Below, in pieces: positions 24,209-32,550 of a stretch of DNA of 64,000 nt. Under the pieces are notes generated by a model. It was not told the DNA's origin. It was given only the letters and a program-made list of their open reading frames with translations, and made no database searches. Both the position numbers and the translations under genes were made by a program. Every line of letters starts with the position of its first letter. The first letter of the stretch is position 1. Origin of the DNA: Candidatus Binatia bacterium (GTDB lineage: Bacteria; Desulfobacterota; Binatia; UBA12015); the NCBI GenBank assembly GCA_029243485.1, contig JAQWRY010000047.1, positions 1 to 64,000 on the forward strand, in the 5' to 3' direction.

Positions 24209-25705
24209 GTGATCGTGGCGGGTGAGAACGATGAAGGTTTCCGAGGCATTTCACGAGCAGCGATCGCATGTGTTGTGGTTCTCGCGTTCGGCTGTGGGGA
24301 CGGGGCGACCGGAGGAAGCGGGGACGTGAACGAACCGACCGGCCCGGTGGCGGACGTATCGGAGGAGCTGACCGGCGGAAGCGGTCTCTTCCTGGGCTCG
24401 CCGGACGGGTTTGCGCGGCCGGAAGGCTACATCGATCAGGAGTTCGTCGCGTCGGGCACGGCCACGGCGTACGAGCCGGCCGAGCCGCTCACCAATGACG
24501 GTCGATGGACCTTCGAACCGAGCACGAGCGCGAGCTACCGCACGCGCATCTTGGTGCGCCGCCCGTCCCGGGCCAGCGACGCGAGCGGCGTGGTCGTCCT
24601 CGAATGGCTGAACGTGAGCGGGGGCGCCGACGCCAACCCGGAATACTTCACCCTTCAAGAGGAGATCGTGCGCCGTCGTCACACATGGGTCGGCGTATCG
24701 GCCCAACTCATCGGTGTGGAGGGCGGTCCTGTCCTCGTGACCACGCCAACCGGCGAAGGGGTCGCTGGCGTGGGCATCAAGCATCTCGACCCGGCTCGGT
24801 ACGGGACGCTGGACCATCCAGGCGACGGATACTCCTTCGACATCTTCTCTCAGGTGGCGCGTGCGGTGGGGCAGGGGGGCTCGCTTCTCGGCGGGGTGAC
24901 GCCCGAGATCCTTATCGCCTCTGGGGAATCGCAATCGGCCATCGCGCTCACGACCTACTACAACGGGGTGCAGCCGCTCAGCCGCGTGTTCGACGGGTTC
25001 TACGTGCACAGTCGTGGCGGCGCGAGCCTGCCGCTGGTCGGGCCCGGTGAGTTCGCGGATCTCGCCGGCTCCATCGGGAGCTCCGTTCGGCCGGTCTTTC
25101 GCGACGATCTCGACGCTCCCGTCCTCGACATCCAGGCCGAGGGCGATGTGGCAGGGCTTCTGAACTCGAGCGCCGCTCGCCAGCCGGACAACGACGGCTT
25201 CCGGCTTTGGGAGGTCGCCGGTACGGCGCATGCCGACGCGCGGCTGGTCGGAGATCTGGTGAATCACGTCGATTGCGGTGTCGGGGTCAACGACGGCCCG
25301 TTCCACGTCGTGGCCAAGGCGGCGCTTCGGGGTCTCGAAACCTGGCTACGAACCGGGGCGCAGCCGCCGACGGTGCCGCGCCTCGAGCTCGTGGACAGTG
25401 CCGCACCGCAGATTCTCCGCGACGGCGACGGCATCGGCCTCGGCGGGATTCGGACTCCACCGGTCGATGTGCCCGTGGACGCACTCTCGGGAGACCCGGG
25501 ACCGAGCGCCGACGTCATCTGTTTGCTCCTGGGGTCGACGACGCCGCTCTCCGACGCCCGGCTCGCGGAGCTTTATTCGACGCGCGCCGACTACGTGCAG
25601 AAGTACGCCTCGGCTACCGACCGGGCCATCGACGCGGGGTTCGTTCTCGAAGAAGACCGCGATGCGATGCTCGCCTACGCCCAACCGTCCCGGATCGCCC
25701 CTTGA
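24209..25705 (+). CDS. Lipoprotein alpha/beta hydrolase-domain protein (PF20091-like)
   Basis: A 498-residue secreted hydrolase. The GTG at 24209 lies five bases after GGAGG and is preferred to ATG 24197. The N-terminus 'AAIACVVVLAFGCGDG' is a lipoprotein-type signal with Cys about 27. The mature part follows the alpha/beta hydrolase-10 pattern: 'YRTRILVRRP', 'VVLEWLNVSGG', 'WVGVSAQ', 'HPGDGYSFDIFSQ', the nucleophile elbow 'ASGESQSA' and His in 'VAGTAHAD'. Enzymes of this type act on esters of hydrophobic acids. It heads an operon with a P450 and an SDR, so it may release the substrate at the membrane (inference). Confidence 0.85.
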   Translation: MIVAGENDEGFRGISRAAIACVVVLAFGCGDGATGGSGDVNEPTGPVADVSEELTGGSGLFLGSPDGFARPEGYIDQEFVASGTATAYEPAEPLTNDGRWTFEPSTSASYRTRILVRRPSRASDASGVVVLEWLNVSGGADANPEYFTLQEEIVRRRHTWVGVSAQLIGVEGGPVLVTTPTGEGVAGVGIKHLDPARYGTLDHPGDGYSFDIFSQVARAVGQGGSLLGGVTPEILIASGESQSAIALTTYYNGVQPLSRVFDGFYVHSRGGASLPLVGPGEFADLAGSIGSSVRPVFRDDLDAPVLDIQAEGDVAGLLNSSAARQPDNDGFRLWEVAGTAHADARLVGDLVNHVDCGVGVNDGPFHVVAKAALRGLETWLRTGAQPPTVPRLELVDSAAPQILRDGDGIGLGGIRTPPVDVPVDALSGDPGPSADVICLLLGSTTPLSDARLAELYSTRADYVQKYASATDRAIDAGFVLEEDRDAMLAYAQPSRIAP

Positions 25706-25760
25706 TGTCGTCCGCGTGCGAAGCCGTGCGGCCCCGCTCGAACCACCGAAGGAGACTCGT

Positions 25761-27047
25761 GTGAAGGACTGGAAGACGATCGATTTCTTCAGCGACGAGT
25801 CGCTCCTCGAGGACCCGTATCCGTACTTCGAGGAACTGCGATCGGAGTGCCCCGTGCTCCGATTGCCGCATCTGGGTGTCGTCGCGGTCACGGGTTACGA
25901 CGAGGCGAGCGACGTCTACCGGCGCTCCGACGAGTTCTCGTCGTGCAACGCGGTCGTCGGCCCGTTCGCGACCTTCCCGGTACCGCTCGAGGGCGACGAC
26001 GTCGGCGACGTCATCGATCGCTACCGCGACCAGCTGCCGATGCACGAGCACATGGTCACGATGGATCCCCCGGCGCACACCCGGGAGCGGGCCCTTTTGA
26101 TGAAGCTCCTCACCCCGAGGAGGCTCAAGGACAATGAGGAGTTCATGGCCGGCCTTGCCGAACGCCAGCTCGACGAGCTTCTACCGGCAGGTCGATGCGA
26201 GTTCATCAGCGCGTACGCGCAGCCGTTCGCGATGCTCGTCGTCGCGGACGTGCTCGGCGTGCCGGAATCCGACCACGCTCGATTTCGCGAAGGGTTCGGG
26301 CTTTCCGGACCACCAGGAGAGCTCGGCGAAACGGATCGGCAGGAGGGAGAGCTCAACCCGCTCGCTTGGCTCGACGAGTGTTTTAGCGACTACATTGAGG
26401 ATCGCCGGCGTTCACCGCGGAAGGATATCCTGACCGACTTGGCGTTGGCGACCTATCCGGGGGGAGAGACCCCCGAGGTCATCTCGGTCGTGCGCAGCGC
26501 GACCTTCCTCTTCGCCGCCGGCCAGGAGACGACGGCCCGTCTTCTCGCCACCGCGCTCCGTCATCTCGGCGAACACCCCGAGCTGCAGGACGAGCTGCGC
26601 GAGCACAAGGATCGGATCCCGAACTTCATCGAAGAGGCACTCCGGATGGAGAGCCCGGTGAAGACGGATTTCCGGCTCGCACGCCGCACGACGACCATCG
26701 GAGATGTCGACGTGCCCGCCGGTACGCCTGTGATGTTGCTGAACGGCGCTGCCAACCGCGACCCGCGTCGCTTCGAGTGTCCGCACGAGTTTCGGACCGA
26801 CCGCCCGAACGCCGGAGCGCACATCGCGTTCGGTCGCGGAGTACACTCTTGCCCGGGCGGCCCTCTGGCCCGCGCCGAAGCGCGGGTGAGCCTGGAGCGC
26901 ATCCTCGACCGCATGCGCGACATCCGACTCTCCGAGGAGCACCACGGACCGCCCGGCGCGCGTCGCTTCACGTACGAGCCAACCTGGATTCTGCGCGGGC
27001 TCACGAAGGTGCACCTCGAGTTCACGCCGGTCGAGGTCGGTCGATGA
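25761..27047 (+). CDS. Cytochrome P450
   Basis: A 428-residue soluble bacterial P450. The I-helix is 'AAGQETTARLL', the K-helix E-x-x-R is in 'EEALRMESP' and the haem loop 'FGRGVHSCPGG' has Cys364 as the thiolate ligand. The GTG at 25761 follows AAGGAG; the in-frame opening upstream overlaps the lipoprotein gene. No ferredoxin gene is adjacent, so electrons must come from elsewhere. It overlaps the SDR at 27044 by ATGA, suggesting hydroxylation followed by oxidation of the new alcohol. Confidence 0.93.
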   Translation: MKDWKTIDFFSDESLLEDPYPYFEELRSECPVLRLPHLGVVAVTGYDEASDVYRRSDEFSSCNAVVGPFATFPVPLEGDDVGDVIDRYRDQLPMHEHMVTMDPPAHTRERALLMKLLTPRRLKDNEEFMAGLAERQLDELLPAGRCEFISAYAQPFAMLVVADVLGVPESDHARFREGFGLSGPPGELGETDRQEGELNPLAWLDECFSDYIEDRRRSPRKDILTDLALATYPGGETPEVISVVRSATFLFAAGQETTARLLATALRHLGEHPELQDELREHKDRIPNFIEEALRMESPVKTDFRLARRTTTIGDVDVPAGTPVMLLNGAANRDPRRFECPHEFRTDRPNAGAHIAFGRGVHSCPGGPLARAEARVSLERILDRMRDIRLSEEHHGPPGARRFTYEPTWILRGLTKVHLEFTPVEVGR

Positions 27048-27787
27048 GCCGCGTCGCGGTCGTAACCGGGGGCGCCTCCGGCATTGGGCTCGGTGTCTGT
27101 CAGCAACTCGCCGCTGATGGTCATCTCGTCGCCGTGCTCGACCGAAACGGAGCTGCGGCCGAGGCGGCGGCCGACGAGTTACGTGGGGGAGGCGCGAGGG
27201 CGATTGCCCTCGAGATCGATGTGACCGACCGCGTTTCCGTCCTCGAGGGCTTTGCGAAGGCCCGGAGCGAGCTCGGGCCCGTGGCGATTCTCGTCACGAG
27301 TGCCGGCGTCGAGTCGTTTGATGCGTTGCTCGAGATCACGCCCGAAAAGTGGGACCAGATCCTCGGGGTCAACCTGACCGGTACGTTCCACTGCGTGCAG
27401 GCTGCGGTGCCCGACATGATTGACGCGAAGTGGGGGCGGATTGTCACGATTGCATCATCGAGCGCGCAATCGGGTGCTCCCAACATGGCTCACTACGCGG
27501 CATCGAAGGGCGGCGTCCTTTCCCTGACCAAGGCCCTCGCGGTGGAACTGGCGCGCAGCGGGATCACCGCCAACGCCATCACCCCGAGCCTCGTCGATAC
27601 GCCCATGGCGCGTGCCGCCGAAGCGGCCGGCGATTTCCCGGGGGTCGACATCGTGGGGCCCATGGTTCCGCTCGGGCGAGCGGGTACTCCCGAAGACATC
27701 GCCGCCGCGTGCAGCTTCCTTTGCGCCGAGAGTGGCAGCTACATCACGGGCCAGGTAATCGGTGTCAACGGCGGCATGTACATCTGA
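27044..27787 (+). CDS. Short-chain dehydrogenase/reductase (SDR)
   Basis: A 247-residue SDR with 'TGGASGIG', Asp33 for NAD, 'ASSSAQSGAPNMAHYAASK' (Tyr151, Lys155) and 'GQVIGVNGG'. The usual NNAG is 'VTSAG'. It is a close paralogue of the SDR at 8342 across the active-site region. Its ATG overlaps the P450 stop, so the two proteins are made together; it probably oxidises the P450 product. It ends 59 bp before the convergent NTF2-like gene. Confidence 0.92.
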   Translation: MSRVAVVTGGASGIGLGVCQQLAADGHLVAVLDRNGAAAEAAADELRGGGARAIALEIDVTDRVSVLEGFAKARSELGPVAILVTSAGVESFDALLEITPEKWDQILGVNLTGTFHCVQAAVPDMIDAKWGRIVTIASSSAQSGAPNMAHYAASKGGVLSLTKALAVELARSGITANAITPSLVDTPMARAAEAAGDFPGVDIVGPMVPLGRAGTPEDIAAACSFLCAESGSYITGQVIGVNGGMYI

Positions 27788-27846
27788 GCGCGCGCACTCG
27801 TCATCGGGGCCGACCACAGGGGCCGTCACAGGGAAGGGAGTCGCGG

Positions 27847-28245
27847 CTAATCGAGGAACTCAGCCGCGCGGTGGCGGAACTGCCACGTCCCGTTCTCGTA
27901 GCGGAGGGTGTCGCGGTAGCGGCCGACGACCTGGATCGCCCAGCCGGACTTCCCCTTGAGGAGGAGAACCACGTCGCTCGACGCCGTGGCCTCGTGGTCG
28001 TCCCAGTCGGTGACGAGGGTGTTTACGACGAGGTGTCGCTGGGGGCGTCGCGGCTTCCACTTGGCGTAGGCTTGGTGGAGGGCTTCATGTCCCTGATGGC
28101 TTCCCAGTCCGGGAATGTCGCAGCTCCCGTCGGCGCGGAACGTGGCCACGACGTCTTCGGTGCGGCCATCGTCCAGGGCCTGGGTGTAGGCGGCGATCGT
28201 CGCCCGGACACCTTCCACGACTTCGGCGTAGGACGCGGTGCTCAT
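27847..28245 (-). CDS. NTF2-like (SnoaL_4-type) protein coupled to a Rieske oxygenase
   Basis: A 132-residue NTF2-like protein: helix 'VVEGVRATIAAYTQALDDGRTEDVVATFRADGSCDIPG', then 'GHEALHQAYAKW', and strands 'RHLVVNTLVTDWDDHEATASSDVVLLL' and 'WQFRHRAAEF'. Its ATG overlaps the Rieske stop (ATGA). NTF2-like folds form the beta subunits of ring-hydroxylating dioxygenases, so it may be a structural partner of the 28242 enzyme; an isomerase or dehydratase role is the alternative. The start at 28245 excludes a long false upstream extension. Confidence 0.85.
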   Translation of the reverse strand: MSTASYAEVVEGVRATIAAYTQALDDGRTEDVVATFRADGSCDIPGLGSHQGHEALHQAYAKWKPRRPQRHLVVNTLVTDWDDHEATASSDVVLLLKGKSGWAIQVVGRYRDTLRYENGTWQFRHRAAEFLD

Positions 28246-29618
28246 TTCGCTCCTTCTTCGAACGCGATCTCCACGATCGGCCGCTCGAGCGGGTTTACGT
28301 TGACCTCGCGGAGTGCCGGAAGCAGGCTTTCGTGAGGAAGCCCTGCGAGGAAGCCGTCGATCATCCGGTGCACGTTCGAGATGTGCCCTTCGGCCTTCTC
28401 CGATAGGCGCATGTACTCGAACCCCTTTGCGTGAAGGCCACGCTGCTGCCGCGGCAAGTTCGAGAAGTCTTCGGTTGGGATCGGCGGGGTTCGTGGGTCG
28501 TCGCACTCCCATGGCTCGGGCGGGGACGGTCGCTCCGGAGCTTGGTCGTCGGGAAAGCGCGTGAGCGACCAGACCTCCATGAGCGTTTCTTCCGGACCCA
28601 ACGGGCGGAACCGGTACGAGGAGGCGCTGCTGTACATCGGCAGTACGAACCAGTGTGGGAAGCAGTAGCCCATCGGCTCGTTGAGGCCGTGAGCCTCGAG
28701 GTCGTTCAGGTCCGGCATGTCGGAGCCTCGGTCTCGGTGCCAGCGCACGACCGCGTCGTTCAGCGTGCGGTGCCAGGTGGGGATTGCCACGGCCGGGTCG
28801 GCGGGCAACTCGAGGCCTTGGAGGCCTTCCGCGATGCGAACGTCGTTCGCGTGGACCATGCCGGCCATGCCTTCGCTCATGACGCGCAGGTAGTGGAGTT
28901 CGGCCTCGACGAAGGCGCGCGGGTCGAACGTTCCCGCTCTCGGGGGGAATCGTCCCGGAATGACGAGGCGGGGGTGGGTCGTGACGACGTGGTACTGCTC
29001 TTGGAACGCTTCCTGCGCGAGCTTCCAGTTCACCGGAAGTCGGAAGGAGGACCACCACTCGGTGCGCATCGACTCGACCTTCCACGCATCCAGAATGGTC
29101 GCCGCCGGCTCGATGCACTGTCGAAGCGGCGGAGCGTCGTCGTCGAGATTGATCCACGCACACCCGCCCCACGGCTCGCAGCGCACGGGCACGAGGTCGA
29201 GATCTCCCGGCCGCAGGTTGTGCTCCGCGAAGGTCCGCGACTGCGTGACGCGCGTGTTCTTACCGTCGGCGCCGTAGCACCACCCGTGGAACGGGCAGGT
29301 GAACCCGTGCTCACAGTTCCCGCGCCCCTCGGCGAATCGAACGCCGCGATGCCGGCAGGCATTCTGGAAGGCCCGGACGCCCATGTCGTCGGTGCGCATG
29401 ACGATGATCGACTGATCGAGGATTTCGTACTCGGCGAAATCGTGGGGCTCCGGGATCTCTTCGAGTCGGCACGCCATCTGCCAAACGCGAGGCCAGAGTC
29501 GCTCGTTCTCCATGGCGTAGAACCCGGGGTCGAAGTAGCGCTCCTTGGGGACCCGGTCCGGGTACTCCATCGGGTGCGGTACCGGGAGCGCCTTCCACTT
29601 CTGATCCCCGATCGTCAT
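28242..29618 (-). CDS. Rieske non-haem iron oxygenase, alpha subunit
   Basis: A 458-residue oxygenase. The Rieske cluster is bound by 'CRHRG' and 'CPFHGW'. The iron site is 'NWKLAQEAFQEQYHVVTTHP' with two His; a later Asp completes the facial triad. Unlike the enzyme at 6693, its NWK Trp is present and the frame is intact. It would add one or two oxygen atoms to a ring or methyl group. It lies between the Baeyer-Villiger monooxygenase and the NTF2-like protein in a four-gene operon. No reductase is nearby; the one at 5665 is the best candidate in the window. Confidence 0.92.
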   Translation of the reverse strand: MTIGDQKWKALPVPHPMEYPDRVPKERYFDPGFYAMENERLWPRVWQMACRLEEIPEPHDFAEYEILDQSIIVMRTDDMGVRAFQNACRHRGVRFAEGRGNCEHGFTCPFHGWCYGADGKNTRVTQSRTFAEHNLRPGDLDLVPVRCEPWGGCAWINLDDDAPPLRQCIEPAATILDAWKVESMRTEWWSSFRLPVNWKLAQEAFQEQYHVVTTHPRLVIPGRFPPRAGTFDPRAFVEAELHYLRVMSEGMAGMVHANDVRIAEGLQGLELPADPAVAIPTWHRTLNDAVVRWHRDRGSDMPDLNDLEAHGLNEPMGYCFPHWFVLPMYSSASSYRFRPLGPEETLMEVWSLTRFPDDQAPERPSPPEPWECDDPRTPPIPTEDFSNLPRQQRGLHAKGFEYMRLSEKAEGHISNVHRMIDGFLAGLPHESLLPALREVNVNPLERPIVEIAFEEGAK

Positions 29619-29624
29619 GCCGGT

Positions 29625-31283
29625 CTACCTCTTGGTTCCCGCGAGGGCGGGTGATCGTGACAGCCGAAACGCGGCGTAGTCCTTCTCGACGACGTCGGCG
29701 ATGATCGAGAACAGCTTTGGCCTCCCGCCCGAGTTGAGGAGGTACTTTCGCGGCTTGCCGGGGATGTTCGAGCCGAAGAAGTAGCTGTTCTCCCCGAACG
29801 AGGACTTCGCAGCACCTCGGTCGACCATGCTCGTCCAGCGGTCTTGCGAAATCGGCTCGGCCTCGACGACGTCGTAGCCCTTGTCGCGTGCATGAATGAG
29901 GGTCTCGGTCACGAAATCCACCTGATCGCCGTTGTACCGCGGATTGTTGCCCGCTGCTGCGTGCGGCCCTCCGGGGAAGAACAGGTTGGGAAAGCCTGTC
30001 GTTTGGACGCCCAGGAAGGTCTTCGGGCCGTCCGCCCACGCCTCGACGAGCGCGAGGCCGTCCTTGCCGCGAAGTCCCATGCGCGAGAGCGCGCCCGTTC
30101 CAAAGTCGAAGCCCGTCGCCCATACGACGAGATCGATCTCGCGCGCGCCGTCGCGGGTTTCGACACCGGTCGGGGTCATTCTCGTGATCGGGGTCTCCCC
30201 GAGGTCGACCAGCGATACGTTCGGACCGTTGAAGGTCTCGTAGTAGCCCGACACGAAGGGCGGGCGCTTCTCGCCGAACCCATGATCGTTGGGGATCAGT
30301 CGGTCCGCCGTCTCTGGATCCTTCACGGCATCTCGAATCTTCGTAGCCAAGAACGCACACCACTCCGCGTTCGCGTCCTCGTTGAACAGCAGGTCGATGT
30401 AGTTGCTGGTCAGCTTGGTGAACCCGGGGCTATTCCACATCGCTTCGAAGAAGGCGAGGCGCTCCTCTTTCGAATCATCGAAGGCGCCGCGATCACACGC
30501 GGGGTGATGGAAGCCATGGATGGATGTGTTGAGCGTCTCGCGCAGCGATTCGAACTCGACCCGTAGGCGTTCTTGTTCTTCTCGTGTGATCGGCGCGTTG
30601 TTGAGCGGGGTGCACCAGTTGGCGGTGCGCTGATACACCGTCAATGACGCGACCTTGCCGGCGATCTCCGGGATGATTTGCACTCCACTCGAACCAGTGC
30701 CGATGACCGCAACGTGCTTGCCGGCGAAGTCGACCGGCGCCGCCGGCCAGCGCCCCGTGTGGTACGACTCGCCACGGAACTCTTTTCGGCCGGGAACCTC
30801 GGGGAAGTACGGCACGGAGAGAACGCCGGTGGCGGCGATCAGGAACCGTGCGCGAAGCTCGGTGCCGTCGTCGCTTCGCACGAGCCACGTTCCCGACGAC
30901 TCTTGGAACGAGGCCGCGGTGACCCGCGTGCCAAAGCGCATGAGTCGTCGAAGGTCGAACCGGTCCACTACGTGATTCAGGTAGCGCTCGGTTTCCGGCT
31001 GGCCGGCGAAGTGCTCCTGCCATTCCCAATCCTCGAAGAGCTCCTTCGAGAAAAGATACCCGTAGGAGTAGCTCTCCGAGTCGAATCGGGCGCCGGGGTA
31101 GCGATTCCAGAACCACGTGCCGCCGACGCCGTCGCCCGCTTCCAGGAGCCGCGCCGAGAACCCCGCTTCACGCGCACGGTACAGCTGGTAGATCCCGGTG
31201 ATGCCGGCGCCGACCACCAGAACCTCGGCATCGACTGCGGTGGAGTCCGACGTCTGCTCGTCCATGGGTTCGTTGCTGGGCAT
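29625..31283 (-). CDS. Baeyer-Villiger-type flavin monooxygenase
   Basis: A 552-residue FAD/NADPH monooxygenase. It has the FAD loop 'VVGAGITG', the Baeyer-Villiger fingerprint 'FRGESYHTGRWP' (169-180) and the NADP loop 'VIGTGSSG', as well as 'ATGFDFGTG' near the C-terminus. Such enzymes turn ketones into esters or lactones and often open rings when followed by a hydrolase. Here a cyclase-type hydrolase is 20 bp upstream. The start ATG 31283 could be replaced by ATG 31265; neither has a clear ribosome site. Confidence 0.93.
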   Translation of the reverse strand: MPSNEPMDEQTSDSTAVDAEVLVVGAGITGIYQLYRAREAGFSARLLEAGDGVGGTWFWNRYPGARFDSESYSYGYLFSKELFEDWEWQEHFAGQPETERYLNHVVDRFDLRRLMRFGTRVTAASFQESSGTWLVRSDDGTELRARFLIAATGVLSVPYFPEVPGRKEFRGESYHTGRWPAAPVDFAGKHVAVIGTGSSGVQIIPEIAGKVASLTVYQRTANWCTPLNNAPITREEQERLRVEFESLRETLNTSIHGFHHPACDRGAFDDSKEERLAFFEAMWNSPGFTKLTSNYIDLLFNEDANAEWCAFLATKIRDAVKDPETADRLIPNDHGFGEKRPPFVSGYYETFNGPNVSLVDLGETPITRMTPTGVETRDGAREIDLVVWATGFDFGTGALSRMGLRGKDGLALVEAWADGPKTFLGVQTTGFPNLFFPGGPHAAAGNNPRYNGDQVDFVTETLIHARDKGYDVVEAEPISQDRWTSMVDRGAAKSSFGENSYFFGSNIPGKPRKYLLNSGGRPKLFSIIADVVEKDYAAFRLSRSPALAGTKR

Positions 31284-31303
31284 CGGTCGTTGCGATTCCG
31301 GAA

Positions 31304-32359
31304 TCAGACGGTTGCGATCGGGGTCGTGGGCGACCCGACGGCGCCGGGCAAGCGTAGAGGCGGCGCCGTGAGGAGGAAGCGGCTTCGTCCGTGTTCGCGC
31401 AACCAGGACGCGAGCTCGTGTAGGTACCACATCTCGCCGAGCGGGACGCCGAGCTTGAACAGGCAGAGGTGGTGGAGCGGGAGAAACGAATGCCGCTCCG
31501 GGTTGCGAGACTTCCCGAGCAGGCCTTCGACCGCATAGTTGTCCGCCACGAGGGCGGAGATCTGCGAGTCGGCAACCCACTCGAGCAGAGCCTCGTCGCG
31601 TGCGTCGAGATAGCTGCACATCATGTGGATCTTCACGGGATCCGGATTCCGGTTCCACTCGAGGACCTTCGTCGCGAACCCAGTGTGGAGCAGCAGCATG
31701 TCTCCCGGTTCGACGACGACGTTGTCGGCGGCCATGATCTCCTTCAGCGTCTTCAAGTCGACCCCGCGCCACTCGTGGCCGAGGTGGTGTGCCACGTCGA
31801 CGAGGACCCCTCGGCCCTGCACGCCGTGGAAGGCCATGTGCTCCAGGCCGAGGTGGCGTGCGAAGCAGGCATGCTCGCCGCCATCTCCGGACGCGTCTCG
31901 CTTCGGGCCGACGAGATCCGCGCCCGCGCGATATCCGTTGTAGTAGACCGATTCCTCGACACCGTCGCCGTTGGCATCGAACTCTGCGCCGACGTGGGCA
32001 AGGGAGTCCCACTGGGTCGAGTACTGGAGCGACAGTGTCACGACATCGTCGGCCCAGACGTCGATGTGGCGGTCGTCGCCCTCGTCCATGTCCTTCATGC
32101 GGACGTTGTAGAACTGTTCGGGGGCTCCCTTCATGTCTTCGGTTGGTGCGAGCCGGGGCGGGTGACGCCGCTGGTTCAGCGCGGTGCCTCCCGGGAAGTC
32201 GAGGGGCAGGCTCAGCGAGAAGCTGATGCCGGCTTCGATCTCGCGGGCGCCTTCGAGGATCTTCTCTGGGGTCAGCAGGTTGATGCGGCCGAGCTCGTCG
32301 TCGTCGCCAAAGTCGCCCCAGGTCGAGCCGGGGGGGCGTTGCTTCCACCGCTTCGTCAC
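31304..32359 (-). CDS. Cyclase-family (kynurenine formamidase-like) metal hydrolase
   Basis: A 351-residue protein of the PF04199 cyclase family. It shows 'WGDFGDDDELGRINLLTPEKI' typical of the long branch of the family, 'SLSLPLDFPGG', 'QWDSLAHVGAEFD' in place of the short-branch HxGTHxDxPxH motif, 'GVLVDVAHHLGHEW' and 'GDMLLLHTGFA'. The GTG at 32359 follows GGAGGAAAAC. Members hydrolyse amides, lactones or ring ketones. Heading the operon before the Baeyer-Villiger enzyme, it may hydrolyse the lactone that enzyme forms (inference). It is divergent from the amidohydrolase at 32551. Confidence 0.87.
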   Translation of the reverse strand: MTKRWKQRPPGSTWGDFGDDDELGRINLLTPEKILEGAREIEAGISFSLSLPLDFPGGTALNQRRHPPRLAPTEDMKGAPEQFYNVRMKDMDEGDDRHIDVWADDVVTLSLQYSTQWDSLAHVGAEFDANGDGVEESVYYNGYRAGADLVGPKRDASGDGGEHACFARHLGLEHMAFHGVQGRGVLVDVAHHLGHEWRGVDLKTLKEIMAADNVVVEPGDMLLLHTGFATKVLEWNRNPDPVKIHMMCSYLDARDEALLEWVADSQISALVADNYAVEGLLGKSRNPERHSFLPLHHLCLFKLGVPLGEMWYLHELASWLREHGRSRFLLTAPPLRLPGAVGSPTTPIATV

Positions 32360-32406
32360 AGTTTTCCTCCCTCGTAGCCGGCTGGATAGGGCCGTTCCCG
32401 GAATCG

Positions 32407-32419
32407 GAAATGGCATACT
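32407..32419. promoter_or_regulatory. Weak operator-like element (GAAATGGCATACT)
   Basis: Read on the minus strand this is AGTATGCCATTTC, matching the TGCC core and flanks of the element at 3475 (AGAATGCCTTTAT). It lies in the 191-bp head between the divergent cyclase (start 32359) and amidohydrolase (start 32551). The palindrome is imperfect, so this is one of the weaker copies. Confidence 0.3.
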
Positions 32420-32437
32420 CCTATATCGTGAGTGAGC

Positions 32438-32467
32438 TTTACATCGATTGGGGCACGGGTCTATACT
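32438..32467 (+). promoter_or_regulatory. Sigma70-type promoter of the amidohydrolase-SDR operon
   Basis: TTTACA (32438-32443) and TATACT (32462-32467) with an 18-bp spacer, the same spacing as the promoters at 24141 and 34742. It predicts a leader of about 75 nt before the ATG at 32551. Confidence 0.55.
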
Positions 32468-32550
32468 TGGATCGAACGCTCCGGAAGCCAAGCCTCCGCA
32501 GCGGTATTCCGAGCCTCATACGCCAATTCAATCAGAAGGGTGGCAACGCG

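Noticed and set aside
32410-32550. Use of the ATG at 32410 as the start of the amidohydrolase at 32551
   Set aside because: The extra 47 codons span the promoter at 32438-32467 and have no homology-like features; the conserved N-terminus begins right after 32551.
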